Part shown: one piece after another, positions 29,746 through 42,467 of the stretch
Layout of the letters: every line of letters begins with the position of its first letter
Position numbering within the stretch: position 1 is the stretch's first letter
DNA from: Polydactylus sextarius
Taxonomy: Eukaryota > Chordata > Actinopteri > Polynemidae
DNA length: 64,000 nucleotides
Assembly: GCA_016801845.1 (NCBI GenBank)
Contig: CM028909.1
Location: 1,848,652 to 1,912,651, forward strand
Direction of reading: 5' to 3'
Notes under the pieces: generated by a model
Database searches by the model: none
What the model was told of the DNA's origin: nothing
What the model saw: only the letters and a program-made list of their open reading frames with translations
Position numbers and translations under genes: made by a program

Positions 29746-32097
29746 TTTCTAATCATCTAATTTTTACTTCTTGTCCTTTAAAAAAATTCTGTTTTAGTCT
29801 TTTTTGTTGTTACATCTATTTGATTTTTTCTTTTTTCTTTTTTTTTTTTTGGTTAATTGGCCACTAGTTTAACTCCATTTGTCTGTCTGGTCATGCTCAC
29901 TTTGTGTCTTTGCATCTATTTCTGGTTATTTAAGTTTCCTTCGTTAGTCTGTATTTAATCGTGAACAGTTTTCATCACCGTAGTTTTGCTGTTAGCATTA
30001 ATCTAATTACTCCTGTGGCTACAACACACTAGTTTCTGTTGAGATTCTGTTGAGGTGCTTCTGTGAATTTTATGGGCTTGACCTTGTCCTGTTGACAAAG
30101 TTTGGTTCTAATCAGATGAAGGGAGAAATTCTGAGATCCTTGATGGGTGACAAGCTATAGCCACAGTTTCCATGCACTTGTCAAGCAACATTTCACTGAT
30201 TGTCCACTTCTCCATAATGTCACACTCATTATTATTCACCTCCACATGTATGTGGAAACTATACTAGTGTTAAAAAGTAGAACACAAAACACTGTTGAAA
30301 TTTAGAAAAGTCAAATACTTTATTGGCATTCGCATACAGTAGGAAAGAGTGGCAATCACGGTAAGGCATTTATATAAAAACAAAACAAAACAAAAAACAG
30401 ATCATTAGCCCTTGCCTTTTTTCCTTTTATAAAAGCTGTCGATCTGTGATAAAATAAGTTACGTATCTGTGACAGCTTTCAGAGGTTGAACAGAAACTTA
30501 ATAAATCAGTCCTGGGAGCTTCACATGAACATACAACTGAGGAACCAGAGAGATTTACAGGGCACAAGATGGTGATGAAGGGACAGTGTAACTGAGCAGT
30601 CGACTGATTTAATGCTGCAAAAACGTAAAAAGAAACTAAAACATAAAAATGGTACAATGACCATTATCGTATCACTCACTCTGCAAACGCAGCATATCCT
30701 TCCTCAGCCTTCCTTAACTTCTTCAGTAGATTGTAAAGAATAAAACCAATACTAATATTTAGTATATCAACTAATAGCAGCCATGTGTAAAATTCTCCAG
30801 AAAAAATGGAGCAACCAGTTAATTCAACCCAAGAACAGAAGACAAGGGCATCAAGTTCTGGACGATTTTGGCCTGAATTTCACTCATTTTTTTTACTTTT
30901 ACATCCAATACCAACAGATTTTAAATTATTGCTTTCATCAGTATCTGTGTCTAGAAACTGTTCAGGGTTGAACTCAAATCTGAGTTTAGTCACTTCAGTC
31001 ATTTATGTTGTTCAGTATGATTACTCATCTACTCATAGACTCAAGCGTCCAGCATGATTTACAGTTACTTGTGGCGTGAAGCAAAAACAGGAAATGATTA
31101 TTTGCTTTTTACTTCTATTTTAAAAACTGTCAGATGAGATTCTGTTGTAAAGCTGCTCAGTGAATATTCACATCACCAGAAACTGAGTAATAATAATAAA
31201 AAACAACATCTGTGAATTCATAGCACACATGAGTTCAACCAGGCCGAAGATGGACAACACGTCAAGCCCTGAAAGTGAAACCAAAGCATGTGATCAGCCC
31301 TTGGTGACTGGCGGCAGCACAGCCAGTTATCAGCCTGGGTTTTGTTTATTTAATTTTTTTTTTGTTTGATGAGACAGATGAGACTGATGCATCAGTGGAG
31401 CTTTGATTTTGCTCATAACTGAGATATTTTGGTTTCTTTTGTATGTGACATGGAGACATGTCGTCCATCTTTGCAGGTGTGATTTAATTAAAAAAAAACT
31501 TCCCTGACTCCACATCCCTCATACGGGATGAACTACTTCCAACATTGGCACTGAACGTTGGCATCAGGTGTAAACCGTTACCGGTGGAATCGTCCAAAAA
31601 TCTGATGCAGTTCCTCAGACGCTGGGCTGAGCAGCTCAAATGAGCAATTAAATTAGTAACATTCATGATGTTCAATAAACTCTAAGATCGTTCACTCTTC
31701 AGGACAAAACCAGTAACTCACTCATCCATCTGTCTACTGTCTAACCTGCTTGTCCTGGTTTGGGTGGCAGTGGACTGGAGCCTGCAGATTAAATAAAAAC
31801 AATATGTATGCTGAACAACAATAGCTGATTTGCAAAGGAGTTTCTGTTTCTGTTGCAGGAAAATTTGAAATAAATGCCCCTTTTTCATCCATCATGATCC
31901 CAGTACAGTGTTAAAAAAACAAAACAAAACGTTCTTCAGTTTGTTATGGCTCGGTGGATGTGAAGGGTGGAGGTGTGACTGATCCAGCAGAGTAAAAGGA
32001 GAGGAGGTAAAAACTGTCCCCTGTTTAAAGGTGTTATCCTCACTTTTAGGGTATTGGATCATCAGATTGTGTGGTTTAGGGTAGACCAGCGTCAGAC
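29746..32097. other. Interval between tafazzin and atp6ap1: tafazzin 3' untranslated region and unclassified DNA
   Basis: A minus-strand AATAAA at 30319-30324 may end a transcript. Between it and the tafazzin stop I see only repeat debris (a common CTTGTCCTG..CTGGAGCC repeat near 31740-31790), several short open frames, and one candidate transmembrane exon listed separately. Confidence 0.45.
30676..30794 (-). CDS. Candidate unrecognised 3' exon encoding one membrane helix
   Basis: I do not recognise this. From a plausible acceptor (TTTTTTCTGGAG) the minus strand reads FYTWLLLVDILNISIGFILY, a hydrophobic stretch with one central Asp, then NLLKKLRKAEEGYAAFAE and a TGA stop. A minus-strand AATAAA lies about 355 bases downstream at 30319-30324. 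Helix, basic stop-transfer, short tail, stop and polyA signal in order look like the end of a small membrane protein, and an Asp in the helix is typical of receptor-adaptor pairing. No upstream exon of the same gene was identified, so this could equally be chance within the tafazzin 3' untranslated region. Confidence 0.25.
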
Positions 32098-33962
32098 TCA
32101 GGAGCTGCTCTGTGTCTGTGTCTGCCTGTGAAGAGCTTCAGCCTGAGCCTTCAGGCTCTGAAACTCCCCCTGGATGAAATCAGTCAACGTCTTCCTCATT
32201 TCCATCTGGAAGGAAAAAAATCAGACAGAAAGTTGTTGCAAAAATACACAAATAATAATGTTCATGCTCATGTGAAGGAAACTAGTTACTTCAGATCAAA
32301 CCATTAGTCAGTGAACTGATTATTTTTTTTTATAAAAAAAACTTTTGTAAACAGAAACTGTTCACTGTCGTCACCTGACTCTTGTTTTCGGCTCGGAGAG
32401 ATTCAACGAGGTCACTGACGTTAAACGGTTTCCCCACCAGGACGGTGATTTTCTGAAAAGTAAAACAGTCGTTTACAACTACAACTGTCACACTCATGAC
32501 AACAGCAGACAAAAAACAAACAAAAATGAATAAAACAACATCGCTGGATTCATCTCAACCTTGCCGGTTTGAGGAATGTACGGCTTCACATTTGGCAGGA
32601 CGTCGCTCAGACCTGAGCCAGAAGTAGAAACAACACGGGCAGACAGTTGGTTTTAACATGAGATAATCAGCAGAATCAGAGAACAGTTTGCAGCAGAACA
32701 TGTGTGATAATGAGTCACTCACCGACATGCCACAGCGGCAGGATGATGGGATTAAGGGAACACTCTGCTATTAGCCGGCCAACGCCTAAAAACACAGAGC
32801 AGAATAGTTTTATCAGAATCACATCAACAGCAACGACACATAAAGACAAGAACCGTCAAAAACAGGATGATGATCCTCACTCACCCCATTTCAGACGGAT
32901 GAATTCTTCAGTCATGTTGACTTTGCCTTTTAAACAAAGGAACAAGACAGAAACAGTTTATTTCCACTGTAATAAACTCTGAATCAAAAAGCCAGAGAAG
33001 CTGCAGATGTTTCACTTACCCTCTGGAAAAATGTGCACCCACTCTCCTCTGTTCAGTTTCTCCAGGACAAAATCCATACCTTTCTGGTAAACGCCATCGC
33101 CTTGAAACAAAACACATGATGTGTAAACTGTAGATTCATCAGACGGTGACACAGAGACCGACGACGATGTGGACAAGTGTGCGACACTCACCTCTGCAGA
33201 CGGGAACACACTTTCCACGGCTGAAGAACCTGGAGTGCAGCTCTTTGGTGAAGCAGATGTCAGACGCTGCAGGCGTCCTGTCCACACACACACGCAGGTA
33301 ATTAATCATCATCACAGAAATCAAAACATTTCTTTTTCTTTTTACAAATGAGAGAAGTGACTAAACTCACCACCGCATCTTGTTGAAGCTCCACAGCTGC
33401 CTGAGCCTCAGTACACCTGAACCACAAAACAACAACACGTCATTTAGTTCTGAGGTTGTCGACTCAAAATGTCTGTGTGTGATTCCAGACTCTGGGTCCG
33501 TCCGTCCTCACCCCAGAGATGTGGGTCGTCCATACAGGACTGGTGATTGGACAGAGTGATGAGGGGCCTGTCAGCAGGTCTCTGGTCAATCAGGTTCAAC
33601 AAAACCTCGTGGTTGTGAACCGTCAAACAGTTCATGTACTCTGACGACGGAGAGAAAACAATGAACAATGCAAATGTATCAGCGTAAAAGTGTCATTAAG
33701 TTAGGAAATGTAGTGAAGTTACGTTTGTCAGAAATAGAAAGTACAGTAGTAAAGTTATTATTACTTCACCTGCTGGAGAAAGTGAGAATAATATTCTTGT
33801 ACGTATTTAATGTGATTGTTTGTTAATGTACAAACATATATTTTCTAACTTACTGGTCCAGAAGTAGGAATATGAGCCCACCATGCCCATGATGAGTGAG
33901 CTGGAGATCCTCCACGCTAAAGCAGGGCATTGTGGGAACGGCCATCTGACCTCCAGAGGCAT
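32098..33962 (-). CDS. tafazzin: Tafazzin, cardiolipin transacylase (264 aa)
   Basis: Mitochondrial acyltransferase that remodels cardiolipin by moving acyl chains between phospholipids at the membranes facing the intermembrane space. Exons from the ATG: 33854-33962, 33512-33640, 33371-33416, 33192-33277, 33020-33100, 32885-32926, 32723-32785, 32560-32612, 32375-32452, 32098-32205; total 795 nt. The N-terminus MPLEVRWPFP is followed by a hydrophobic anchor, then the catalytic HX4D motif NHQSCMDD (His69, Asp74), DICFTKELHS, GKCVPVCRG, the second motif IFPEGK, LPLWHVG and ITVLVGKPF. Length and numbering match the 262-residue main human form. A non-coding leader exon probably lies near 34789-34850, with its acceptor beside the GT array at about 34003-34058. 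The next gene downstream on the same strand is atp6ap1, as in human Xq28. Confidence 0.97.
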
Positions 33963-34004
33963 CGCAGCTCCACAGTCACAACATCCACACGCACCAACCT
34001 GACT

Positions 34005-34005
<1 letters not shown>

Positions 34006-34058
<53 letters not shown>
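34006..34058. repeat. (CA)n microsatellite at tafazzin leader intron acceptor
   Basis: A CA run on the plus strand, GT on the transcript strand, lies just upstream of a TCAGTCAG acceptor and the tafazzin start codon. Confidence 0.9.
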
Positions 34059-34061
<3 letters not shown>

Positions 34062-34854
34062 ACAAACTACATCAGGTTCAAACTGTCCTGTGACTGTGAC
34101 AGGATCCATCTGCCTTTTGTTGCTTTGTTTCGTGTCATCGTCGTTTTGTCTCTTTTTGTTGTTTTGTCCACATGTTGTTTTGTGTTGTTATGAATGTTTG
34201 TGTTTAATTATTCTGTATCGTTACACATCTTTAACTTTATTTTCTTTTACTTGAATTTGTTCACACTCACTTTCTGAAAACAAATATTGTTGTTTGATCT
34301 ACAGATTCATTTATTCATTTTAACAAAATAACCAGTTTATTGTCGCGTTAAACGCTGTGAAGCTGAAGCAGGAACATTGTCTTCAACCAGATTTTTTACT
34401 AAATATTTGTTATTATCACTTCATTTCTGTGTTAACAGTCAGATGTTTCATCATGTTGTAGCTAACTAACGTTAGCCTGTTAGCTACCGTTAACATGTAG
34501 CCTACCGTTAGCTTGGTAATTGATATAAATAATAAACTTATAACGGATTTATAAAAGGATGAGCAGCCGTTTTTAGCTTCTAGCTGCAGCGACACATCAT
34601 CCAACACTTCTCTTCCTGCGTTTCTGACTCTTGACTCTTCGTGTCAAATTCACCAACAAACGCTCTTTTCTGCTCTTTAACAAACACATAAATCTGTGTG
34701 TAGCTGAACGAGACCTTCTGTGTTATAATAAAACACAGTTAAAACTCAGGAAACTGAATGAAACGTGACAGAAATTAAACCTTTACCTCAACTTCACCTT
34801 TCTCCTGCTGACAGGCTGATGGTCACCGACACCGGAAATGAACTTCCGCGCTGC

Positions 34855-34873
34855 GCATTGTGGGTATTGTAGT
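34855..34873 (-). promoter_or_regulatory. ZNF143/STAF-type promoter motif of tafazzin
   Basis: Read on the minus strand this is ACTACAATACCCACAATGC, close to the ZNF143 consensus ACTACAATTCCCAGAATGC. Adjacent CCGGAA and TTCCGCG sites look like ETS elements. A second related copy lies at 35041-35060. Such motifs mark promoters of housekeeping and mitochondrial genes, which suits tafazzin. Confidence 0.6.
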
Positions 34874-36734
34874 CTTTACGATTATACGACGTTTAGTTTC
34901 GTGTTTTTCACAGATATTTTGAAAGTTACGGGTTAGTATTATCTTTACGATACACTGATTCACGAATATGATTTAAAAAACAATAATAGATGTTTTTATT
35001 TTTTGTTTATCCTCATTTTGCTCCGTGATCGTTCGTATAGGATTGTGGGTAATGTAGGCTGTAAAGTAGGCCAAAGGTCAAACGCCTCCGTAATGATCTA
35101 ACCTTCTGTTACTGTTTTTTTTTTGTTTGTTTGTTTGTTTGTTGTTTCTCTTCTTTAAGAATTAACTAAAATGAATGATGTTTTGTTATCATAAAATAAA
35201 CAAATTTAATAACATTTAAAAATATAAAATAACATTTTATAGAATATATACAATTTCTATTATATTTATAAAAATGTGACCTTAAATATTGTTATAATTA
35301 GGTGAATCAAATACTACGTCAATAGATTTACACGAGCAATGAAAAATAATTTACATAAAAAATAAAATAAAGACGTCGGAGTTGTCGGTCATTGTTTCGT
35401 TCAACCACCAGGCGGCAAGACTGAGCTGTGTCCTAGTGAGAAAAAGAAAAACCATCACCTCAGGCCTCCTGCAACCTGAGTAACGTCTGTTAGTATAATA
35501 ACCTGTAGGATGGATGTTGAAGTAGGTTTACTTGAGTATCTGTACTTCACTTGTAGTAGTAGTTGTAGAAGTTGTAGTATTTTATTTTACTTCACTACTT
35601 TTCTATCAAGGTTCTTGTTACTTTCATTTCTGAAAGTTTTTCTCCTTTTCTCTTCTACAAGGTGATTGGTTGTTTGTCAGGTGACAGCCTATCAGTGATC
35701 AGTAGGTGACGTCACGTCTGTAGACTGTAACTATAAAACCAAGTCAGGTTATTACAATAACTAATGATGTGAATCTTTTTCTTTTGATGTCAGATGATAT
35801 CAGATGATCTTGTTTCAAACATTGTTGCTGTTGTAAAGTCATGAATCTAGAGGTGGAGACCTGGTTTGAAGCAGGTTGAATGTCAATGTTATTTTCTGAT
35901 CCAGCTTCATTTCCAGCTGTTCCACTGTCTTCATGATGAACACACACATACATGTGTTCACACACTGTCAGAGCTGTGTCACAACACTACCATGATGTTT
36001 AGTTACAATTCATTTAAAACTACAAACTAACCACTGCTTTTCTTTGTCGGTTGTTGTCGTTTCATTCTGGAACTTTCTACCAACATTCTAGTTACAATTC
36101 TAAAAACATTCTACATTCTAATTCTAGAATTCTACCTCATTCTACAGGTTCATCAAGCTGCTCAGAGACATTAGCTGTTGAAGTGTTGTGGTGATGATGT
36201 GACAATGTGGGGAAAGAAAATGGACTTTTAATCAGTCAACACGCTCTAGTTTTTAGGGCAAATTTAAAATTCTTAATTCACAAAATTTCATAATCTTAAT
36301 AGTAATAAATTCACACTGACTTTTGGCAAAAGTTTGCAGATTAAAAACATTTATATTCATATGAAACTAGATGTGATTCAGTTCATTTGTTTCACATTTT
36401 ATTTTTTACAAACATTATAAATAGTTTGTGAACACTTTTTTTTTTGATTAGCACCAAACACGAAGAGATACGTCACATCTCAAAGAAAAAAGAAAAAAAA
36501 CAATCACACGTTCAGAAACGTGTGGTTTTACACTTTAAACCATCGCTCACAAAAAAGTGAGTTTTAAAAAAAATATATAAATCGTAAAAGGACAAAATTA
36601 AAAGAATTAATTTGTAAAATTAAATGTAAAAATACATTTAAGGATACAAAAACATTTTTTTCTACATTTCACAATCCCTGAAATGTGCAAAGGAACAGGT
36701 GTGACTGGTCCAGTTCACACCAAAGTGGATTCAT
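34874..36734. other. Intergenic between slc25a20 and tafazzin
   Basis: No coding exon is seen. It holds a second ZNF143-like motif (35041-35060), a TTTG run near 35122-35150, transposon-like GTACTT-rich sequence near 35500-35620, and the slc25a20 3' untranslated region with a minus-strand AATAAA at 36398-36403. Confidence 0.5.
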
Positions 36735-39207
36735 TCACCAACTGGGGGCGAGTATGTTTAACCCCTTCAGAGCCACCTCGAACCCCAGGAAACAGGCCTG
36801 AGAGAGAGAGAGAGGGAGAGAGAGTATGAGGTGTCCTGTCATGATGAGGCAGCGCAGGAACAGATGATGATCGATGAAAACTGAAGGTCAGTGTTACCGC
36901 ATTGGCGGGGAAGGCTCGAAGAAAGACAGCGTTGAATCCTTTGTAGAGACCTTTGGGTCCTTCTTCTCTGAGCAGCGTTCTCAGGACGTCGACCAGACCT
37001 CGGTACTTCCCGTCTGCAGCTACACACACACACGCACACACAAACATGGTCTAAGATGCTGATTTCCAACAGAGGCAGACTGATATAATTTAAGTTTGGT
37101 CCCAGTTTTACTCCAACTTAGAGTGACGACTCTGACTGACCTGTCTGGAAGTTGGACTTCAGGACGTCTGGAGGAAGAGCAATGGTCCAGTTTAATATCC
37201 CTGCTATGCCTCCGGCCAGGAGGATCTTTGGAGTGCTGAGCTGAGAAACACTAAAAGATCCACAGAGAGGCACAAGCTGTGAAATGAAGGTTATCTGGGT
37301 TCTCAATCAAGGTTAACATAGTTAACTCACCTTTGACCCTCAGGTGTGAGGAAGTTTTTGAGGCATTCATAAGTCAGGAAGTACAGACCGTTAGAAGGCA
37401 CATCTATGAGACAGGAAGTGTGAACACGTGAGGCTGTAAATCTACTCTGTGCTGTCAGAGGATTTCACACACTCAGTCACAGTGAAGTTCACCTCTGATG
37501 AGCGTCAGCACCGTCCCTTTGTAGACGCTGCGGATCCCCTGCTCCTTATACAGTCTGACAGCACAATCCACAGGACCTGCATACCTGGACTGGCCGCCGC
37601 CGGCCTGCACCTGGACAGCGCACATTTCAACAACGCTTCAACACGTGTCCACTGACAACCTGAAAGAACTGACTTTTCTGGGCAAACACACAAATAAACA
37701 AACATTTGTTGTACCTACATGTACATACCTGCAGTAAACACTTGATTCTCTCTCCTGGAGCCACAATCACAGTGGTGAAGACGCCGGCCAAACATCCAGA
37801 CAGAAATATCTGAGTGTGTCTGAACAGAAGAGAAGAGTCACTGACCAAGATGAACAACGAAGCATTAATACTTCACTACTGTACTTCAGTATGATTTGGG
37901 AGAATATATACTTTACTTCACTATATTTCTGAACTTAATGACACTTTTACTCTGATCATTTCAATGTTCAGTGTCGTTCCAACAATCAGAGTAAAGTAAA
38001 TGTGGTGTTTTCTCCAGCTCTGGTTCGTCGACCTGTGACTGTTTAGACCATCAACACCATGTTTGAGGGTTGATGGAGGCTCCATCTTAAAGGTGGATGA
38101 TGGAGAAACTTCATAATATTCTTCTATTTTATTGACATGTACTTGTACTTTTACTTTCATTACTTCAGTACATTTAATTATAGATTACTGTCATACTGAA
38201 GTACAGTAAATACTAGATACTTTAAGACTTTTACTGGAGAATCATTCTAGTGACGACTTGAACTTCTACCAAAGTTATTTTATGGTCGAGTGTCTGTACT
38301 TCTACTCTAGTGTCTGTACTTCTACTCTTCTGCTTGTTCATACAAAGAAACGTTTAAAAAAAACCACTTTTGGCAAAAATTATAACTTTCACACTTCCTC
38401 ATTCTTCTGCTCACCACAGATCTCTGCAGGGAGAGCAGAGACAAAAACCATGTAACCCGTCTGTTCTAGTCGTCCCCAAGAAGAGAGGACAGAAATAAAC
38501 ATCAACAGACTTTAACTTCACTATTTGTCTTAAAGCCCCAATGTGTGATTTTCATATTGTCTATTCACAAAAAGAGTTTTTTTTTTACTTGGGCTGTCAG
38601 CGCCAAATAATTAATCATCATCAACGTGACAAAATAATTTAAAGCAGTTAACGCAAACTTATTTACTTCTGCCGTGCGCTGACCTCTAATGTGAAAGCCG
38701 CCAATTATCCGCATGAAAGTCCAGTCACATGGACATGGAGCGTCGCCAGGACTGAGGGAGTGTAAGTCACTGCAGTGACGTCACAGTCACGGTGAACGTG
38801 TCTGTCAGAGTAGAACGGACCTGCACGTGTGACCCGGCCACATACAGAACATATATAGAAGTAGAGGCAGGTGGGATCAGAGTGAAGGAGCTGACGGGGA
38901 CGGAGGTGGCAGTAACATGAGGAAAGGGGTTGTGAAGGGGGTGTTGCCTCAGATAAGCGAATGATAGCAGAGGGGCGGACAGCAAAGCAATAGTTATATA
39001 TAGAGCTACATATTCCAGGTATTACAAACACACTGCAAGTGTGTGTGTTTATATGTATGTGTGTGTTTTCACTAACGTCAGAGGTTTGCCAGGATCTGTC
39101 TGCTGGAGCTGCTTCCCCAAACCAAAGCCAAAGAAACTGATGGCCATCATAGGAGCCACGCCTGCCAGGGGAGCCCCCATACCTTTATAGAGGCCAAGAA
39201 GACCCTG

Positions 39208-39243
<36 letters not shown>

Positions 39244-42200
39244 ATTTTAATTTTTACTGTTACAATCGATTTGAATTGGGTTAATTAAGTTAAATGTCAT
39301 TTTTGACTTTTAAACATGAACAGAAACAATAAAACAACATATAAAAACCACATTGTCCTAAACAGAGTATTGGATTCATGAAAGAGACATAAAAACCAGG
39401 CATTAGTTGAAACCAGCTGTATAACATAATAATAACATAATAATAACAGTTGCAAGATGTAGATTTATCTGTATCTCTTCAAAAATCTGTGTTTTCAAAA
39501 ATTTTTAATGGAAACTCATATATTCACCTCTTTGGACACAGTTTTGCGGAAGCAGTCATACGTTCCAGTGTAGAGCACACACTGAGTACAGGAGGCTTTA
39601 GGTTGAGTCTGCAGCCTCACCTGTGTGACAGAGCAGAATTTCATTAGAAAGTTCAACCAAACACACACACACACACACACACACACATAAACACACACAC
39701 ACACACACATACACATTCCTGACCATATATTTTGGAGGGGAGAGCAGTTGAGGTGGTGCTGTGAGATAAAGAAACACCCATCAGTTCCTGCTGATAAACA
39801 AATGGAGCAGCAGTTGTGTTGTGTTTGACAGTTATTGTGAGAATCAGATAAAACTTTCTCAGTCAATGTCTTGACAAAGGGTCAATGGTTATCACATGAA
39901 GCGCTGATGAAACAGCACCAGACTAGGGCAGGTTGTGGAAGAGCTACTTACTAAAAAAAAACACACTATTTATTCTTGGGTTGGGATTAATTTAATGTAA
40001 AGAAGAGAACCAGTTGACCTGATATCTATATATCCTGTTATATTTCAGAAGTGTAAACTAGAGCATTTTATTGGTGTGATCCCACTTTGTTTACCACCAC
40101 ATCACTAACAGCTGTCAGAGGTCCTGATGAAGAAACAAGCTGTATCAATTGGCCCATTTTGTCTCAGGGTCTAACACTGGATCAAATTTTCTGTGACACT
40201 AAACACGGTTTCTTGTTTAGCTTCAGTCATCATCGTGTCATTAGAAGTTACCAGGATGAGATCAGCAACGTTAGCTGGTTAGCATGAAAACATGAGTAGC
40301 ACTAGTTTTTGAAGGGAAGGCTTTAGTGATGACATAAGAGTTGGGCTGAGGCTAGCTGTTTAGCATGCTAACTTCAGTAGCACACCAGCTCTTGGTGGGT
40401 AAATAGTTTGCAGGTTGAAGTAAACTGGTTAAGTTTCTTCTGGACTGGTCTGTAAACAGCTGTTGATGCTAATGTTGGATGTGTAACTTTCATATAACAC
40501 CTTGATCATAAAGTATAGATTAGTTTTGAAGGTACTTGTGCTTTAAATAAAGCAGTGACGATGGTGTTGGAGGAGTTAAAACACAAACAAAGACCTGCAT
40601 GCATGTTGTGACATCCAACCTGTCAGTGAACCTTTGACCTCAAACAACACAACAGCCAGTGTTCAAGGAAATGAGGACTTGGAAAGATTATCTATGAATA
40701 GACACCCCCCCCTCCACTTTTCCTCTCACCTCTCTCACAAGGCTGGATGTGATACACAGGTAGATAAGAATCTGTTTGATGTGCTTGAACCTGCAGCCTT
40801 TGACTGTAAATCAGTCTCCAAACACGTTTATGTGAATAAGCAATGAAACAGTCAACAGAAAATTCATGACTTAAATGTCAAAACAATGAATCTGCAGCTA
40901 TTTGCAACTAATTAGTCATTAGAGCAGCTGTAAAAGCAGAGATACTTTAAATATACAGGTTCCAGCTTCTGAATTTTCACCTTAACTGTTGTGTTTGGGT
41001 TTTGGGCTGTTGGCCAAACAACGATTTGTCAAGAATTAGTCAAGAATTTCTCGGCACTTTGCTGTCCACTCCCAATGTTGATAAACAGCTTATTATAAGA
41101 TATGAAAACACAGATTTCACAACAACCTCAAGTTGTTGTTACACCACCGAAAACATTAATCTCTGTCTAGAGAAACTGTCCAACTCTGGATACAGATGTG
41201 TTTCCAGATGAGACGATCTCCTATATGCCTCCTGATCAGATGAACCATTTCAATCAGAGCAGCATGATTCATTATAGTGTAAAAACAAAGACATGTTTCA
41301 CATTGAGTAAAAAATCCACACAGTTTGTCATGAAAGCCCGTCAGCTTTGAGATTCTCCTGATGAAAGAAATAGAGGAAGAGCATGTGGAGGACTGTGACA
41401 TCGAGTCGTACGTTACAACTTCTGCACTTTGTTGAAACAAAACAGAGAAGAAGAAACGTCAGAGAAGTTCTGAACTTCTGTATATGTTACTGGATTCCTG
41501 CTGTCTTTGTTATGAGGATTGTGAAATACTCCAGAAACAATCCAGAGGTTGAACTCACATTAAAACTTTGTACCAGGCACCCTGCAAAAGAAACTAATAC
41601 AATCTCATATTTTCTGTCATTATCCAAAGCTCAGGACCACAAACGGTGGTTCAGGATGCCTGAACCTGCGTTACTGCTCCATCAGACCCTTAACTACTTT
41701 ACTTGGAGCGATATCTGACACCCAAACTGACGACAGCCATGACCATTAAAACACAATAACTATTATGTTCTATTTCTGTCAATAGATGCAATAAAATCCA
41801 ACAAAATGGTTGTTTGAAAGTCACTGGTAACTAAAACTGCTGAAGGTTTGTAGCAGTGTGAAGTAGCATAAAATGCTAATACTCAAACACAAATGCTTAT
41901 TTGTTAGTAAATTAATGAGCATTTGTCAGGAATTAATGTTCATATATTTGCCGGTTATTTTATGTCAAATGTTCAGATTTAAGACTTCTTTGTTATTTAT
42001 TATTTTAAATTGGAGGATTTTAATGTTTTAAACAACATTAGTTAATTATTCACTAACATGTTAAACTTTTTATATAACCTACAGACCTATTCTCCCTCAT
42101 AAATCTACTACTACCAACACTGACACAGCCCCCTAACCTTGGTCCTTTATCTTTACTGTCACAGCCAAACGGCCTCAGACACAGTTTAAGCTGATTTATC

Positions 42201-42467
42201 AATAATCCTCCTTCACACCCACACTGATCACTGATCGCTGACTTTTTCTGTCTGGGTCAAACAAAAACTTGCTACAATGATTTAATATCCAACCTCAGCT
42301 CCTGTGTGATATAAATACCTACTTATTGTGCATTAAACCTTTTATTATAAAGCAGCTTTTGTCACCTTGATGGTGTCCAGCGGGTGTCCCGCCAGCAGCA
42401 GACAGGCTCCGCCGACTCCTCCAGCCATGAAGTTCTTAAGCGGTGAAACTCTCGGCTCTTCCCCCAT
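36735..42467 (-). CDS. slc25a20: Mitochondrial carnitine/acylcarnitine carrier (299 aa)
   Basis: Inner-membrane antiporter that brings acylcarnitines into the matrix for beta-oxidation in exchange for carnitine. Exons from the ATG: 42366-42467, 39528-39620, 39077-39204, 37729-37819, 37493-37610, 37331-37403, 37141-37250, 36898-37019, 36735-36797; total 900 nt. Three carrier repeats carry the signature motifs HPLDTIK (28-34), PGERIK (129-134) and PPDVLK (228-233), with glycine-rich second motifs such as GLYKGM and SLYKGF-like GLYKGF. The end is ACFLGFEVALKGLNILAPSW; the human protein is 301 aa. I chose the start MGEEPRVSPLKNF because it aligns with the known N-terminus. An in-frame ATG at 42536 would add 23 residues (MWTCPGGL onwards) and is less likely. 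The first intron (about 2.7 kb) holds no recognised gene. Confidence 0.97.
37866..38335. repeat. Interspersed repeat in slc25a20 intron 3
   Basis: Closely matches 26685-27132 over most of its length. Its right end adds tandem copies of TAGTGTCTGTACTTCTACTC (about 38292-38330), the unit that forms the hairpins at 23346-23426. Confidence 0.85.

Noticed and set aside
31738..31790. Possible 36-nt exon on the minus strand with good splice borders
   Set aside because: The sequence matches the common fish repeat CTTGTCCTG..GGTGGCAG..CTGGAGCC, so the borders are chance.
38705..39031. 108-residue open frame on the minus strand in slc25a20 intron 3
   Set aside because: No recognisable domain, and it lies between two well-supported carrier exons in an intron that also holds repeats.
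41383..41718. 111-residue open frame on the plus strand in slc25a20 intron 1
   Set aside because: No motif, no splice support and no start context; probably chance or old transposon sequence.
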